Part shown: positions 46,902-54,560 of the stretch, one piece after another
How positions within the stretch are numbered: the first letter of the stretch is position 1
Layout: each line of letters starts with the position of its first letter
Position numbers and translations under genes: made by a program
From: a virus
Virus record (IMG/VR): IMGVR_UViG_3300046810_000101
Coordinates: 1 to 64,000 of that record
DNA length: 64,000 bases
Direction: 5' to 3' (one strand)
Notes under the pieces: model-generated
What the model was told of the DNA's origin: nothing
Seen by the model: only the letters and a program-made list of their open reading frames with translations
Databases searched by the model: none

Positions 46902-47330
46902 TTAATCACCGTTCTGGAATTTCATGATATCGATCATGTTCTTGATCGCGAATCCACGATCCTTGAATAAATCACACGCCTTGGTATAGAATTCAACTTT
47001 GAGTTGAATCATCATATTACCCATCTGTTTCTCAATGACTAGTTTGTCACCTTCAACGTTCTTGGTAATACCGCCTGCACTCAGGTTGTAGCTATACACA
47101 GGTCCGTCGTGGGAGCCCGCGTAGTGGTTGTATCGTTCCTTGACCAACGCCAATAGTTCTAGGTCAGCCATTTTGGACTTTGCACGCCACCCAGCCAGCT
47201 TGTGGTAATAGGTCGCGTGCTTCGTGATATTACTGGCAGCCTCAGACATCAAATGGCTAGGATCAATAATCAGATCCTTATCCAATTGTGCCTGTAGGTC
47301 TGTTAACTTTTCCGGTTGTTCGTTACTCAC
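46902..47330 (-). CDS. uvsY: Recombination mediator UvsY
   Basis: This 142-residue protein (T4 UvsY is 137) loads the UvsX recombinase on gp32-coated DNA. The start resembles T4 (LTDLQAQLDKDLIIDPSHLM, T4 'LQEELKKDVFID'). SEAASNITKHATYYHKLAGW and the C-terminal RGFAIKNMIDIMKFQNGD match the T4 'RGFAIKHIQDMRAFEAGK' tail closely. I chose the GTG at 47330 because GGAGG lies 5 bases upstream and it overlaps the previous stop (GTGA). Confidence 0.93.
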   Translation of the reverse strand: MSNEQPEKLTDLQAQLDKDLIIDPSHLMSEAASNITKHATYYHKLAGWRAKSKMADLELLALVKERYNHYAGSHDGPVYSYNLSAGGITKNVEGDKLVIEKQMGNMMIQLKVEFYTKACDLFKDRGFAIKNMIDIMKFQNGD

Positions 47331-47455
47331 ACATCCCTCCACGCCTTCCGGTGTTTCCGTTTGCCGCTTCGCTCGGCCTTTTTGCGGTCAACCATTGTCA
47401 CGGGACGGTTGAAGTCCTCCATGAAATTGGCGACCGGATTTCTGATACGTTTCAT
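47327..47455 (-). CDS. 42-residue basic protein (UvsY.-2-like position)
   Basis: A small reading frame easily missed: 42 residues, MKRIRNPVANFMEDFNRPVT followed by a strongly basic half (KKAERSGKRKHRKAW). Its ATG overlaps the previous stop as TAATG and its stop overlaps the uvsY start as GTGA. Tight coupling on both sides and position next to uvsY, like the small T4 genes there, support it being real. Confidence 0.7.
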   Translation of the reverse strand: MKRIRNPVANFMEDFNRPVTMVDRKKAERSGKRKHRKAWRDV

Positions 47456-47637
47456 TAGTAAGCCTCTTGTGTTTTGAATGCGAATGATTCATCCCGCATC
47501 AACCGTACCTTACGCTTGTACACCTTGAGCTTTGCAGCTACCCGGCGATCATGCTTGGTTTTATTGGTTGGGAATCTCCCAATGTGATGCACTGGGATTA
47601 CTACCAGATTGCCACGGCGGATGCGGAACTTCATCAT
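47455..47637 (-). CDS. 60-residue basic protein (UvsY.-1-like position)
   Basis: This 60-residue, strongly basic protein (FRIRRGNLVVIPVHHIGRFP, then KLKVYKRKVRLMRDE) is upstream of the 42-residue gene. AAGG lies 9 bases before the first of two ATGs. It probably corresponds to one of the small T4 genes near uvsY and could bind nucleic acid. Function unknown. Confidence 0.65.
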   Translation of the reverse strand: MMKFRIRRGNLVVIPVHHIGRFPTNKTKHDRRVAAKLKVYKRKVRLMRDESFAFKTQEAY

Positions 47638-47643
47638 AATAAA

Positions 47644-48234
47644 TTACCTTGTCGGAACGAGTTGTTGGATCAAATTCGACACTTCTGCCCAGTCATGAGC
47701 GATAAATGATGGAATCTGATTCATTCTAGAATCACGGACCAGTCTAATGCATTGGTGCCCAGCCAGCAATCCCTCTTTCACATACCCCGGCGAATCATCG
47801 ATCCAGACAGTGGGCTTGTATTTAGCAAGGATTTCCAGCTTGTTTCCATCTAATCCAACACAGTGCAATTTGGAGAAAGCACCGGGGAACCAAAACTCAA
47901 GGTTCTCCATTCTGTATTGAATGGTTTCAGGCGAATTCGAGATAGCCGTAACCGCCACGAAATCGTAAACGTTTTTCAGGTGGTTGACCGCGATCAGAGC
48001 GTCCTTGTAAGGCGTCAGGTACTTCATAAACTTCGAACGGCTGTACTCGTCAACCAATTCGGCAGCTTCCGGCGTAGGGAGCCCTGTGAGGTCTTCAATC
48101 GTCTGCCAGTGGCTATGGGCGTACATCATGATCGCCTTTTCACGCGGCATACCTTTTCGTTCCAGAAAGTATGGGAACCGGCTAAACCAGTCCACCAATA
48201 CTCCATCAACGTCAACTAAAATTGTTGGTTTCAA
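47644..48234 (-). CDS. HAD-family phosphatase, probable 5'-deoxynucleotidase
   Basis: This 196-residue HAD hydrolase has motif I DVDGVLVDW (8-16), motif II TAISNS, and a final WIDDSPGYV acidic motif, a set typical of 5'(3')-deoxyribonucleotidases in phages. It may adjust dNTP pools by dephosphorylating nucleotides; a polynucleotide phosphatase role is the alternative. Its start overlaps the MazG-like gene (ATGA). Confidence 0.8.
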   Translation of the reverse strand: MKPTILVDVDGVLVDWFSRFPYFLERKGMPREKAIMMYAHSHWQTIEDLTGLPTPEAAELVDEYSRSKFMKYLTPYKDALIAVNHLKNVYDFVAVTAISNSPETIQYRMENLEFWFPGAFSKLHCVGLDGNKLEILAKYKPTVWIDDSPGYVKEGLLAGHQCIRLVRDSRMNQIPSFIAHDWAEVSNLIQQLVPTR

Positions 48235-48644
48235 TGCTGATTCCTGTCAATTGATTCAATCCACGATGTAGCTACAGCGGAAATTTGAACTAATTCCATC
48301 CGCAACTTAGCATGATCACCCTTCTCGGCTTCCTCGGCGGCTTCGAATACTTCTTCCATCAAAATATCCAGCCATGACACAGTGCCGCCATCTGCCTTTT
48401 GGTCGCAATATGCCTTAGCCTTGGCAGCCCACCAATCATACTTGGTCATAACGCCGTCTGGGGTATAGCTCACATGGTTTTGAATACCCCATTTAGCAAC
48501 CTGACGGCGCATTTCGGCTTGGACTTCATCAACTGAATAGCCAATCTCAATTGGTTTTGATTCTATAGAACCCGGTGCGTATTTCTCACGGAATTCTTCG
48601 ATTGGTAGAGCAACACGCTCTACCAGTTCTCTCAATACGCTCAT
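48231..48644 (-). CDS. MazG-like nucleotide pyrophosphohydrolase
   Basis: This 137-residue protein shows the all-alpha NTP pyrophosphatase pattern: MRRQVAKWGIQNHVSYTPDG at about 45-64, then WLDILMEEVFEAAEEAEKGD with the EExxE metal motif, and KLRMELVQISAVATSWIES. Phage MazG-like enzymes hydrolyse NTP/dNTPs or alarmone pools. Coupled by ATGA to its neighbours. Confidence 0.8.
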   Translation of the reverse strand: MSVLRELVERVALPIEEFREKYAPGSIESKPIEIGYSVDEVQAEMRRQVAKWGIQNHVSYTPDGVMTKYDWWAAKAKAYCDQKADGGTVSWLDILMEEVFEAAEEAEKGDHAKLRMELVQISAVATSWIESIDRNQH

Positions 48645-48904
48645 TCAGTTTTGAATTCCATCAATTTTTGGTATTCGTTATCGTCGCGATACATGATTTG
48701 ATTACCATCGGCAAATTCGAAAATGTGAATCGCGGTGACAGGTTCAAAGTCTGGGGTATCTGCCAAGACCCGGAACCATACTTTGGACGAAACCACGTTA
48801 TGATGGGTGACATTATGCACACCACCATTAGGGAGTCGGAACCGCAACTGTGCGGTATGGGTTTTTACGGGGTTCTTCCCGAATAATTTTGTCCAGATAC
48901 TCAT
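48641..48904 (-). CDS. Small protein of unknown function
   Basis: This 87-residue beta-rich protein has no recognised motif (LRFRLPNGGVHNVTHHNVVS; WFRVLADTPDFEPVTAIHIF). It overlaps both neighbours by ATGA, between the ligase and MazG-like genes, so it is expressed with DNA repair and nucleotide genes. Confidence 0.6.
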   Translation of the reverse strand: MSIWTKLFGKNPVKTHTAQLRFRLPNGGVHNVTHHNVVSSKVWFRVLADTPDFEPVTAIHIFEFADGNQIMYRDDNEYQKLMEFKTE

Positions 48905-50307
48905 AAACTAACTTCCGCCTTTTTCGCTTGGAGTTCTTCCAAGGTGTTTGCAACAGTTTTATCATCACGAATTTTTACGAATTGTGGTAGGAACAAACTG
49001 GAAACATCCGAACCACGACTCTTTACAATCCCGTTATATTCAATTTCAACAATCATCCCATCCGCGACGATCTTGTCTTGATTCAGCCAGAACCATTCAC
49101 GCTCTGCATCGGACATACCAGATGCATCAACTTCAACCAAACGGCATTGAGTCGTACAGGTCAGAGTACCGGCGATTTCCGCGTATTTCTTACCGTCTTT
49201 ACCAGCTTTCACACCAATAACCAGAAGGTCAGCGGTCATAACTTGTTTGAACTTAACCTGATCTTTCGAACGGGTATTAGTCCACAAGCCTTTCAAGTTT
49301 TTGAGGATGATACCCTCAAGATCCAATGCGATATATTTCGAATAGATCGCTGTAGCTTCGGCCAAGTTATTGACGATATGGGTTTCAATAACCGACGTGA
49401 ACACGGTATGTTTCAGTTCATTCAACTGAGCCAGTCGGGTTTGATAGTCGTTTGCAGATTTACCCGCTTGCCACTGATCGTATGGAATCAAATCCCATAG
49501 TACAAAGTGCAGTCCGGCTTCTTCGGCGGTGGAAATCGTACCCTTAACAGCTTTGTTATAGATCCCGTTACCGGTCGAACGATCCGCAATAGCTGGTTCG
49601 TCCTTGGTTTCCAGAACATCGTCAAACGGTGAAGCTTCTTTTGCCGGTAGCTTGTAGATGATTTCACCATCAAGCACAACCTTACCAGTCCAATCAGTTC
49701 CATCAAATGTGGCAATGATTGCATCAATCGAAACTTGGGAAAGCTCAAGAGGCTTACCGTTTCGAGTCCAGAAGCTGGCAGTACGGGTATCAAGGTCCAC
49801 AATCGCTTGTGTACGGCTACCATCGGCTTTGAGTTGGGCTATGGCTGGGTATTTGATCTTAGCCAGAGCTTTGTCGCTATAGGCAGTCGCCAACATCACG
49901 TTGAACGATGGGACCAAACCGGGCCAGACTTTTTCCGCCGAACCTTCGGACGCACCCATTCGCAGGTCACGACCCAGAACCCGGCGTATTACTTCGGCAT
50001 CGCGTTCGGAAACGCTTTCCAGAATGGTTTTAACAAATGCGATTGCCGCATGTCCGGTGCGGACACGGTTCGACAAATCTTTCAATAGAAACATGCCATC
50101 ACTCAGGGTCATATTCCCGGTGTGTTCTGTAACTACTGGCAGCTTTTTGATGTAAAACGAAATCAAACCATTGAGTGCCAAATGGATGGCCCGTTTCAGG
50201 TCTTCGTTGTCTTTGTTTGCTTCGAGAATTGCGACTTTATCATTCTTGCCGGGAACATTCGCAACGGCTTCAATGATACTCAGGACATCAGGATATTTGT
50301 TTGTCAT
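48901..50307 (-). CDS. 30: ATP-dependent DNA ligase gp30
   Basis: This 468-residue ligase (T4 gp30 is 487) seals nicks during replication and repair. Active-site Lys160 lies in QLKADGSR (KxDG, motif I). VVLDGEIIYK is motif III, LEGIILKNLKG motif IV and DQVKFKQ motif V. An N-terminal helical domain (1-145) covers FKDL-type DNA-binding helices. GAGG lies before ATG, and a promoter lies 26 bases upstream. Confidence 0.96.
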   Translation of the reverse strand: MTNKYPDVLSIIEAVANVPGKNDKVAILEANKDNEDLKRAIHLALNGLISFYIKKLPVVTEHTGNMTLSDGMFLLKDLSNRVRTGHAAIAFVKTILESVSERDAEVIRRVLGRDLRMGASEGSAEKVWPGLVPSFNVMLATAYSDKALAKIKYPAIAQLKADGSRTQAIVDLDTRTASFWTRNGKPLELSQVSIDAIIATFDGTDWTGKVVLDGEIIYKLPAKEASPFDDVLETKDEPAIADRSTGNGIYNKAVKGTISTAEEAGLHFVLWDLIPYDQWQAGKSANDYQTRLAQLNELKHTVFTSVIETHIVNNLAEATAIYSKYIALDLEGIILKNLKGLWTNTRSKDQVKFKQVMTADLLVIGVKAGKDGKKYAEIAGTLTCTTQCRLVEVDASGMSDAEREWFWLNQDKIVADGMIVEIEYNGIVKSRGSDVSSLFLPQFVKIRDDKTVANTLEELQAKKAEVSL

Positions 50308-50332
50308 TCAGACCTCTGTGTGATATGGGGCT

Positions 50333-50361
50333 ATCTTACCACTGTTTTGGGTCATTCTAAA
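50333..50361 (-). promoter_or_regulatory. Early promoter for DNA ligase operon
   Basis: On the minus strand: TTTAGA, a 17-base spacer, TAAGAT, then a short leader with GAGG before the ligase ATG. The same -35 and spacing occur at 54015 and 55420. Confidence 0.7.
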
Positions 50362-50373
50362 CAGATTAAAAAC

Positions 50374-50397
50374 AAAAAACCCCGCCGAAGCAGGGTT
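50374..50397 (-). terminator. Terminator after PhoH gene
   Basis: On the minus strand AAACCCTGC pairs with GCGGGGTTT around TTCGG, followed by six T. It ends the PhoH unit just upstream of the ligase promoter. Confidence 0.88.
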
Positions 50398-50404
50398 TGA
50401 TGGA

Positions 50405-51232
50405 TTAACGTTGTGTGTTATAGGCGTGTACAACAGTGTACGCCAGTTCGGAACGGGTCTTGGAGTCTTCCAGCGGGAAGTCAAACCAATCTACGGTTGG
50501 GTAGAATGGAACACCGTCTGTGGCAATGAACTTGGAACGTGCATTGGACAGGCCGTTACGGGTTGTATCGGTTACATACAGTTGGGTTGGGTCACCAGCT
50601 ACAACGATTTTGGTATTTTTACCAGCACGTTCCAGCAACAGTTTCATGATCATTGGTTGAATTTGCTGTGCTTCATCAATCAGAACCAGAGCGTTATCCC
50701 ATGTACTGCCAAGGCAATAGTTCGGGATTTTGAAATGGATTCGATCATCCATGTCAGATTCAACTTTACCTTTCCCAAGCAACAGATTCAGAGCGTCTTT
50801 AGCTGATGCAAAGTGAGGTTCGATCTTGTCACTCAATGCGTTCGGTAGGAATCCGATTTTATCGGAACCAGCCTCGACAGGGGTTCGAATGACAATGATT
50901 TGTTTTGTGCTGTCAGCAAGATATTGGGTAACGAATTCCGCTAGAATCCCCATAGTCTTACCGGCACCCGCAGCACCTTGGACAAATATCAAATCTCGGG
51001 ACTTGATTAGATTGCCTACGGTCTTTTGGGATTTGGTCAAATCGAGTTTTACACCGACCATTACAGCAGGGGTTGGCTTAGAGCCTTTACCTTTACCGCG
51101 TGGTTTTGGATTCAGGCTTTGGTTTGGATCAATTCCATCACCTAGTCCCTTATTGAACGCATCGATTGTCGATTTCGCGTCTCGACGTTCGGCTCTGGTT
51201 GGTCGCTTGTTACGATTTTGTTGATTGCCCAT
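50405..51232 (-). CDS. phoH: PhoH-like ATPase
   Basis: This 275-residue P-loop ATPase of the PhoH family is common in phages, with possible RNA-related roles. Walker A GAAGAGKT (86-93), VIRTPVEAG, and Walker B ALVLIDEAQ with IVVAGDPTQ are typical. The N-terminal 55 residues are basic, with a KPRGKGKG segment. I prefer the ATG at 51232; a GTG 9 bases upstream is possible. Function in infection is not established. Confidence 0.9.
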   Translation of the reverse strand: MGNQQNRNKRPTRAERRDAKSTIDAFNKGLGDGIDPNQSLNPKPRGKGKGSKPTPAVMVGVKLDLTKSQKTVGNLIKSRDLIFVQGAAGAGKTMGILAEFVTQYLADSTKQIIVIRTPVEAGSDKIGFLPNALSDKIEPHFASAKDALNLLLGKGKVESDMDDRIHFKIPNYCLGSTWDNALVLIDEAQQIQPMIMKLLLERAGKNTKIVVAGDPTQLYVTDTTRNGLSNARSKFIATDGVPFYPTVDWFDFPLEDSKTRSELAYTVVHAYNTQR

Positions 51233-51245
51233 TCTACACACTGCC

Positions 51246-51710
51246 TTATTTTGTGAAGGTTTTCAGATACTTCTGATAGAGCTTCGTCAGGTCATTTTTT
51301 GTTGCCTTTTCATCAAAAGCAACGCCCAAAGACTTCAACCGTAATTCCTGTTCGGGTTTGGTCAAAGCCTTGAATTTTTTAGTTTGATCTAATACGTGTT
51401 GAGGGTGTATCGGGTTATGACTTGAATCTTTTTGCAGGTAGACAGATAGCGAAGCAAGCCATTCAAAGTAAATTGATGGATCGCCGCCCATGCGTCTATA
51501 AACAGATTTCAATTTCCCTTCGGTGCGATTGCAACTCGAATGCAACGCCCCTCGGACGTGGCCTGTCTCATGATCATGATCAAGGTGTATCTTGGATGTA
51601 TCAGACGGCAACGGGTGCCCACACAGCCTACAGAGCCCTTTCTGATCGATAATCAATTGGGCTTTGTACTTCTTTGCGGTAGTCGGGGTCAGTTGTTTTG
51701 GGAAGCTCAT
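51246..51710 (-). CDS. 49: Recombination endonuclease VII gp49
   Basis: This 154-residue endonuclease (T4 gp49 is 157) resolves Holliday junctions and branched DNA before packaging. The His-Me finger has CRLC (27-30), IHLDHDHETG with catalytic D44/H45, and LHSSCNRTEGK. T4 has a second CxxC zinc pair; here the first of those Cys is His57 (HSSC), probably still a zinc ligand. The C-terminal dimer arm is helical. Start ATG has GAAGG upstream, and a late-type promoter precedes it. Confidence 0.93.
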   Translation of the reverse strand: MSFPKQLTPTTAKKYKAQLIIDQKGLCRLCGHPLPSDTSKIHLDHDHETGHVRGALHSSCNRTEGKLKSVYRRMGGDPSIYFEWLASLSVYLQKDSSHNPIHPQHVLDQTKKFKALTKPEQELRLKSLGVAFDEKATKNDLTKLYQKYLKTFTK

Positions 51711-51733
51711 AAAGTACCTTCATTGTATAAAGG

Positions 51734-51741
51734 TATTTATG
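51734..51741 (-). promoter_or_regulatory. Late promoter for endonuclease VII (CATAAATA)
   Basis: On the minus strand CATAAATAC lies 23 bases before the endonuclease VII start, the same spacing as other late promoters here. T4 gene 49 is also expressed late. Confidence 0.65.
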
Positions 51742-52198
51742 GTCTGTAGTTCTTGGCAATGCAGGCTTGCCGGATTTGATGATAATACTCGGTTATCCAT
51801 TCATAACCAGCGTGCGTAGCTTTGTCACCATAGACATAGTAATGTGTCAGTGGCAACGGATTATCAATGATCTGAGTCAATCGTTCCGGGTTGGCTATCA
51901 GCTTTGCACGGATAGCAGTTTTGATGCATTGTTCGAAGTTCGGGTGTTCGATGATCGCGTATTTCTTACCCCACGCCTTGGCTCGAAATCCATGCAGATT
52001 CCGTAGCTTGTCGTATTGCATCCCGGTAGACAGCCAGTACCAATACCCTTCGATTGAATCAAATGATCCGTGCGTAGGATGGGTAAACGGGCTGTACGCG
52101 AAATTGGACAACCATCGGCCTAGATCGGTAGCACCTTTGCTATAAACGTTGATATGCGTCTGGCCGTCTTCCCACGGCTTCCAAATGGATTTCTTCAT
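51737..52198 (-). CDS. NADAR-like ADP-ribose hydrolase
   Basis: This 153-residue protein resembles the NADAR (YbiA/DUF1768) family, N-glycosidases acting on ADP-ribosylated or phosphoribosyl compounds. Visible pattern: GRWLSNFAYSPF (27-38), SIEGYWYWLSTG (48-59), then LRNLHGFRAKAWGKKY, which match the SNF...E...GK core. Some NADARs reverse guanine ADP-ribosylation by DarT-like toxins, so a counter-defence role is possible. The assignment is from motif memory and moderate. It overlaps the upstream gene by ATGA. Confidence 0.7.
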   Translation of the reverse strand: MKKSIWKPWEDGQTHINVYSKGATDLGRWLSNFAYSPFTHPTHGSFDSIEGYWYWLSTGMQYDKLRNLHGFRAKAWGKKYAIIEHPNFEQCIKTAIRAKLIANPERLTQIIDNPLPLTHYYVYGDKATHAGYEWITEYYHQIRQACIAKNYRP

Positions 52199-52410
52199 AT
52201 GTAGTACGGGGAGACGGTGTATTCGTAGACCATTCGATTAAAATTGATGGCTTCCAACACGATACCTTTGGATTTCATCCAATCGATTTCATGTCTACCA
52301 TAATCCACCCCGTCCGAATCCACGTAGGTCAGGGATCGATTGGAGAAATACAAAGTCTTGCCTTGTATTTCTCCCAATTTTGATCTGATCGGCTTAGGCA
52401 GCGCTATCAC
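52195..52410 (-). CDS. Small protein of unknown function
   Basis: This 71-residue protein has no recognised motif (LYFSNRSLTYVDSDGVDYGR; FNRMVYEYTVSPYYI). It overlaps the P-loop gene upstream by 17 bases and the NADAR-like gene by ATGA. Confidence 0.55.
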   Translation of the reverse strand: MIALPKPIRSKLGEIQGKTLYFSNRSLTYVDSDGVDYGRHEIDWMKSKGIVLEAINFNRMVYEYTVSPYYI

Positions 52411-52672
52411 GGGGCGGCTCTTGTGTCTCTTTCAACACAACCAGCAGATTTCCTTTTGATACAATCGCCGCCAACCGGTCTTGAGCGTCCAGTGGGTCAA
52501 GCATTTGGTTGTTCTGGTCAATCATGTTGACAGACAATGGATCAAATACTACAACCAAACCGAGGCTTGACAGGATATGCGCAATGGATTCAATCACGGC
52601 AGTTTTACCCACATTGGTTTTCCCGGCGACTGTGATACGAATTTCGTTTACTTTTGGGGCTTCTAAGGACAT
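52394..52672 (-). CDS. Small P-loop NTP-binding protein
   Basis: This 92-residue protein has a clear Walker A, AGKTNVGKTA (16-25), on a beta-strand-loop-helix start, then VVVFDPLSVNMIDQ and LLVVLKETQEPP. It is too short for a full ATPase, lacks a clear Walker B, and could be a minimal regulator. It overlaps its upstream neighbour by one base. Confidence 0.65.
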   Translation of the reverse strand: MSLEAPKVNEIRITVAGKTNVGKTAVIESIAHILSSLGLVVVFDPLSVNMIDQNNQMLDPLDAQDRLAAIVSKGNLLVVLKETQEPPRDSAA

Positions 52673-52872
52673 TACAACACCTTGATGATAAGAGGGATTT
52701 GGGCAGCATCTTTTAAACAGATATTCCCCTGTTTTGCCAGACGTACAGGATTACCACCAGCCTCAATACATTGATTATTGAAGCGCTTGATGTCATCGCT
52801 TTCCGACTTTACCGCTAAACCGGCAGCAACAACTATCAGTGTGATAAAAAGCACAAATGAAAATTCACCCAT
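52672..52872 (-). CDS. Small membrane protein
   Basis: This 66-residue protein has one N-terminal membrane helix (FSFVLFITLIVVAAGLAVKS) and a short soluble tail with two Cys. The ATG at 52872 overlaps the Pth2 stop (TGATG). Function unknown. Confidence 0.6.
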   Translation of the reverse strand: MGEFSFVLFITLIVVAAGLAVKSESDDIKRFNNQCIEAGGNPVRLAKQGNICLKDAAQIPLIIKVL

Positions 52873-53297
52873 CAAAAGATACCTTTGTACAGTGGCAAAT
52901 GCCCGGTGATTTTATCAATATCACCACGTTCGGCAGGACCGATGGCAATACAGGTCAGATTGTGTTCGCCGTTATACACGGTACGACCAGAATCAATGAT
53001 TTTGGAACACGGTAAACCAGCTCTTTGAGCTTCGGCGTATAGGATTTCGATTTCCATTTCGTCTTTACATTCCAGAACAGCTTTCGGAAACGAAACTTTC
53101 ATCCAATGTTCCATCGCCGGGGTTGGGCTGATCTTAAAATCTTGGGTCTGTTCACCCACTTCAACCCATCGTCCCTGATTCAACAGAACAGCGATAGAGG
53201 CGTGGGCAACTTGTGCAGCCAGCTTACCCGGTGGCATTTTTAGATCCAGTCGAGCAACAATTACTTGCTTCGGATCAGTGAAACCATTTCTACTCAT
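52872..53297 (-). CDS. Peptidyl-tRNA hydrolase 2 family protein
   Basis: This 141-residue protein matches the Pth2 family, which releases peptide from peptidyl-tRNA: QVIVARLDLKMPPGKLAAQV and AHASIAVLL with the GK-A-Q-HA core, then GLPCSKIIDSGRT and LTCIAIGPA. ATG at 53297 has AAAGGA 6 bases upstream. Why a phage would carry Pth2 is not known; it may recover tRNA during host translation stress. Confidence 0.85.
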   Translation of the reverse strand: MSRNGFTDPKQVIVARLDLKMPPGKLAAQVAHASIAVLLNQGRWVEVGEQTQDFKISPTPAMEHWMKVSFPKAVLECKDEMEIEILYAEAQRAGLPCSKIIDSGRTVYNGEHNLTCIAIGPAERGDIDKITGHLPLYKGIF

Positions 53298-53315
53298 GAC
53301 AATTCCTTTAGTTAC

Positions 53316-53341
53316 AAAAAAGGAGCCTTTCGGCTCCCTTT
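53316..53341 (-). terminator. Terminator after basic-protein gene
   Basis: On the minus strand AAAGGGAGCC pairs with GGCTCCTTTT around GAAA with a run of T. It closes the single-gene unit upstream (53351-53875). Confidence 0.88.
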
Positions 53342-53350
53342 GCAAATCAA

Positions 53351-53875
53351 TTACGCTGCTTTACGCGGCGCTTTCGATTTCTTGGCCGGTTCTGCTTGCT
53401 TAGCCATCGCACGGGCTTTCGCCGCGTCACGATCAGCCTTGGTCATCGATGGTTTCGGGAAGGTTTTACCCTTCTTGTCGTACATCGCTTCGTTGCGAAC
53501 AGCACGGCTATGACGCAGAGCCTGTGCAACGCGGTGACCGAATGCCGAAATACGGCCATTCAGCAGGTTCAACGAACGAGACTGGAAATTCAGTTCGTCG
53601 CGACCGGCTTGCTTCTCGCGGATCATGATTTCCGCCAGAGCAATTTTGTCGATTTCACTGATGAACGGGTTCAACCGTGCGCCAGTACGTTTTGGAGCAG
53701 TACGACCTTTGTGTTCACGGGCACCTTTTACCGCAGCTTTCCCCTGTGCATCGTTCGGATGCTTTTTCAGGTGGCGAGCAAGCTTTTTAGCTTTGTTCAG
53801 ACCAGCCTTGATCAGTGCCTTGTAACTAGTGGCTTGGGATTTCTTGCTTGCGTGGTTACCCTTGAGCTTTGCCAT
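53351..53875 (-). CDS. Highly basic protein in its own transcription unit
   Basis: This 174-residue protein is very rich in Lys, Arg and Ala, with segments LNKAKKLARHLKKHP (26-40), KGREH-like and KRTGARLNP, and a Lys/Ala C-terminus like histone tails (AKQAEPAKKSKAPRKAA). A less basic core at 70-105 includes SEIDKIALAEIMIREKQ. It probably binds nucleic acid or host proteins. Two promoters and a terminator frame it alone, suggesting strong early expression. I do not recognise a family. Confidence 0.7.
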   Translation of the reverse strand: MAKLKGNHASKKSQATSYKALIKAGLNKAKKLARHLKKHPNDAQGKAAVKGAREHKGRTAPKRTGARLNPFISEIDKIALAEIMIREKQAGRDELNFQSRSLNLLNGRISAFGHRVAQALRHSRAVRNEAMYDKKGKTFPKPSMTKADRDAAKARAMAKQAEPAKKSKAPRKAA

Positions 53876-53922
53876 TCTTTGTATTCCTATTCGTTTAAGG
53901 TCAGCTTTGTGCTGATGGGATC

Positions 53923-53950
53923 ATTCTATCACGATTTGATTCAGTTTCAA
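53923..53950 (-). promoter_or_regulatory. Promoter for basic-protein gene
   Basis: On the minus strand TTGAAA, a 16-base spacer and TAGAAT, 48 bases before the gene. Confidence 0.65.
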
Positions 53951-54014
53951 ACACTTTCTCAAATCTTTTTGTTTCAATTCGTTTTTGCTTTGTCTTCACT
54001 GGGGAAGTGAGATC

Positions 54015-54043
54015 ACTATACCCCAGCTTTCATCGTTTCTAAA
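54015..54043 (-). promoter_or_regulatory. Second, upstream promoter for basic-protein gene
   Basis: On the minus strand TTTAGA, a 17-base spacer and TATAGT, sharing form with those at 50333 and 55420. Confidence 0.7.
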
Positions 54044-54057
54044 CAGAATTCGAAAAT

Positions 54058-54375
54058 TTATTTCGATTCAGCTTTGATCACACCGTCGATGAATTCAAAA
54101 CGGATGGATACGATCTTTTGATCCTTCGCCTTTTCAGGCCAATCGAAGGTGCGGAGGCTACCGGGCTGGGCAATCGGGATGATATCACCGACTTTCAGAT
54201 CGACTGTTGGGTCACAGGCTACCACAAAGCCGTAGGTAGGCACTTCGGATTGGAACACCTTACCAATAACGATCCCACCTTGTACCAGCTCGTCGCCTTG
54301 CTGCTTTACATGGGATACGTCCAGAAGGACGGTTTTGTTGGTCAGGGTCACATTCAGTTCGGAAAGCTTGCTCAT
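54058..54375 (-). CDS. 31: GroES-like co-chaperonin gp31
   Basis: This 105-residue protein resembles T4 gp31 (111 residues), which replaces host GroES so GroEL can fold gp23. VLLDVSHVKQ, GGIVIGKVFQSEVPTYG (33-49) and VVACDPTVDLKVGDIIPIAQ match the co-chaperonin strands and mobile loop region ('GLIIGK..QGEVP' in T4). It is the last gene of a unit of short coupled genes. Confidence 0.85.
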   Translation of the reverse strand: MSKLSELNVTLTNKTVLLDVSHVKQQGDELVQGGIVIGKVFQSEVPTYGFVVACDPTVDLKVGDIIPIAQPGSLRTFDWPEKAKDQKIVSIRFEFIDGVIKAESK

Positions 54376-54560
54376 TCGGTTCTCAGTTTGTATTTTTCAA
54401 TTGTGGCTTGTCGTGCAGCGGTACGTTCGGCAATACCATCCAATACAGTCTGGTATTCGCCCATACGCGCACGCAATTCATGGTCGTAAACGTCAAATGG
54501 CTTGTTAGCCAATTGATCGATTTGTTCTTGGGTGAAGACTACCGGGAGTCTTTCACTCAT
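54372..54560 (-). CDS. Small protein of unknown function
   Basis: This 62-residue helical protein, with TAARQATIEKYKLRTE at the C-terminus, overlaps the SH3-type gene and gp31 by ATGA on both sides. No family recognised. Confidence 0.55.
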   Translation of the reverse strand: MSERLPVVFTQEQIDQLANKPFDVYDHELRARMGEYQTVLDGIAERTAARQATIEKYKLRTE

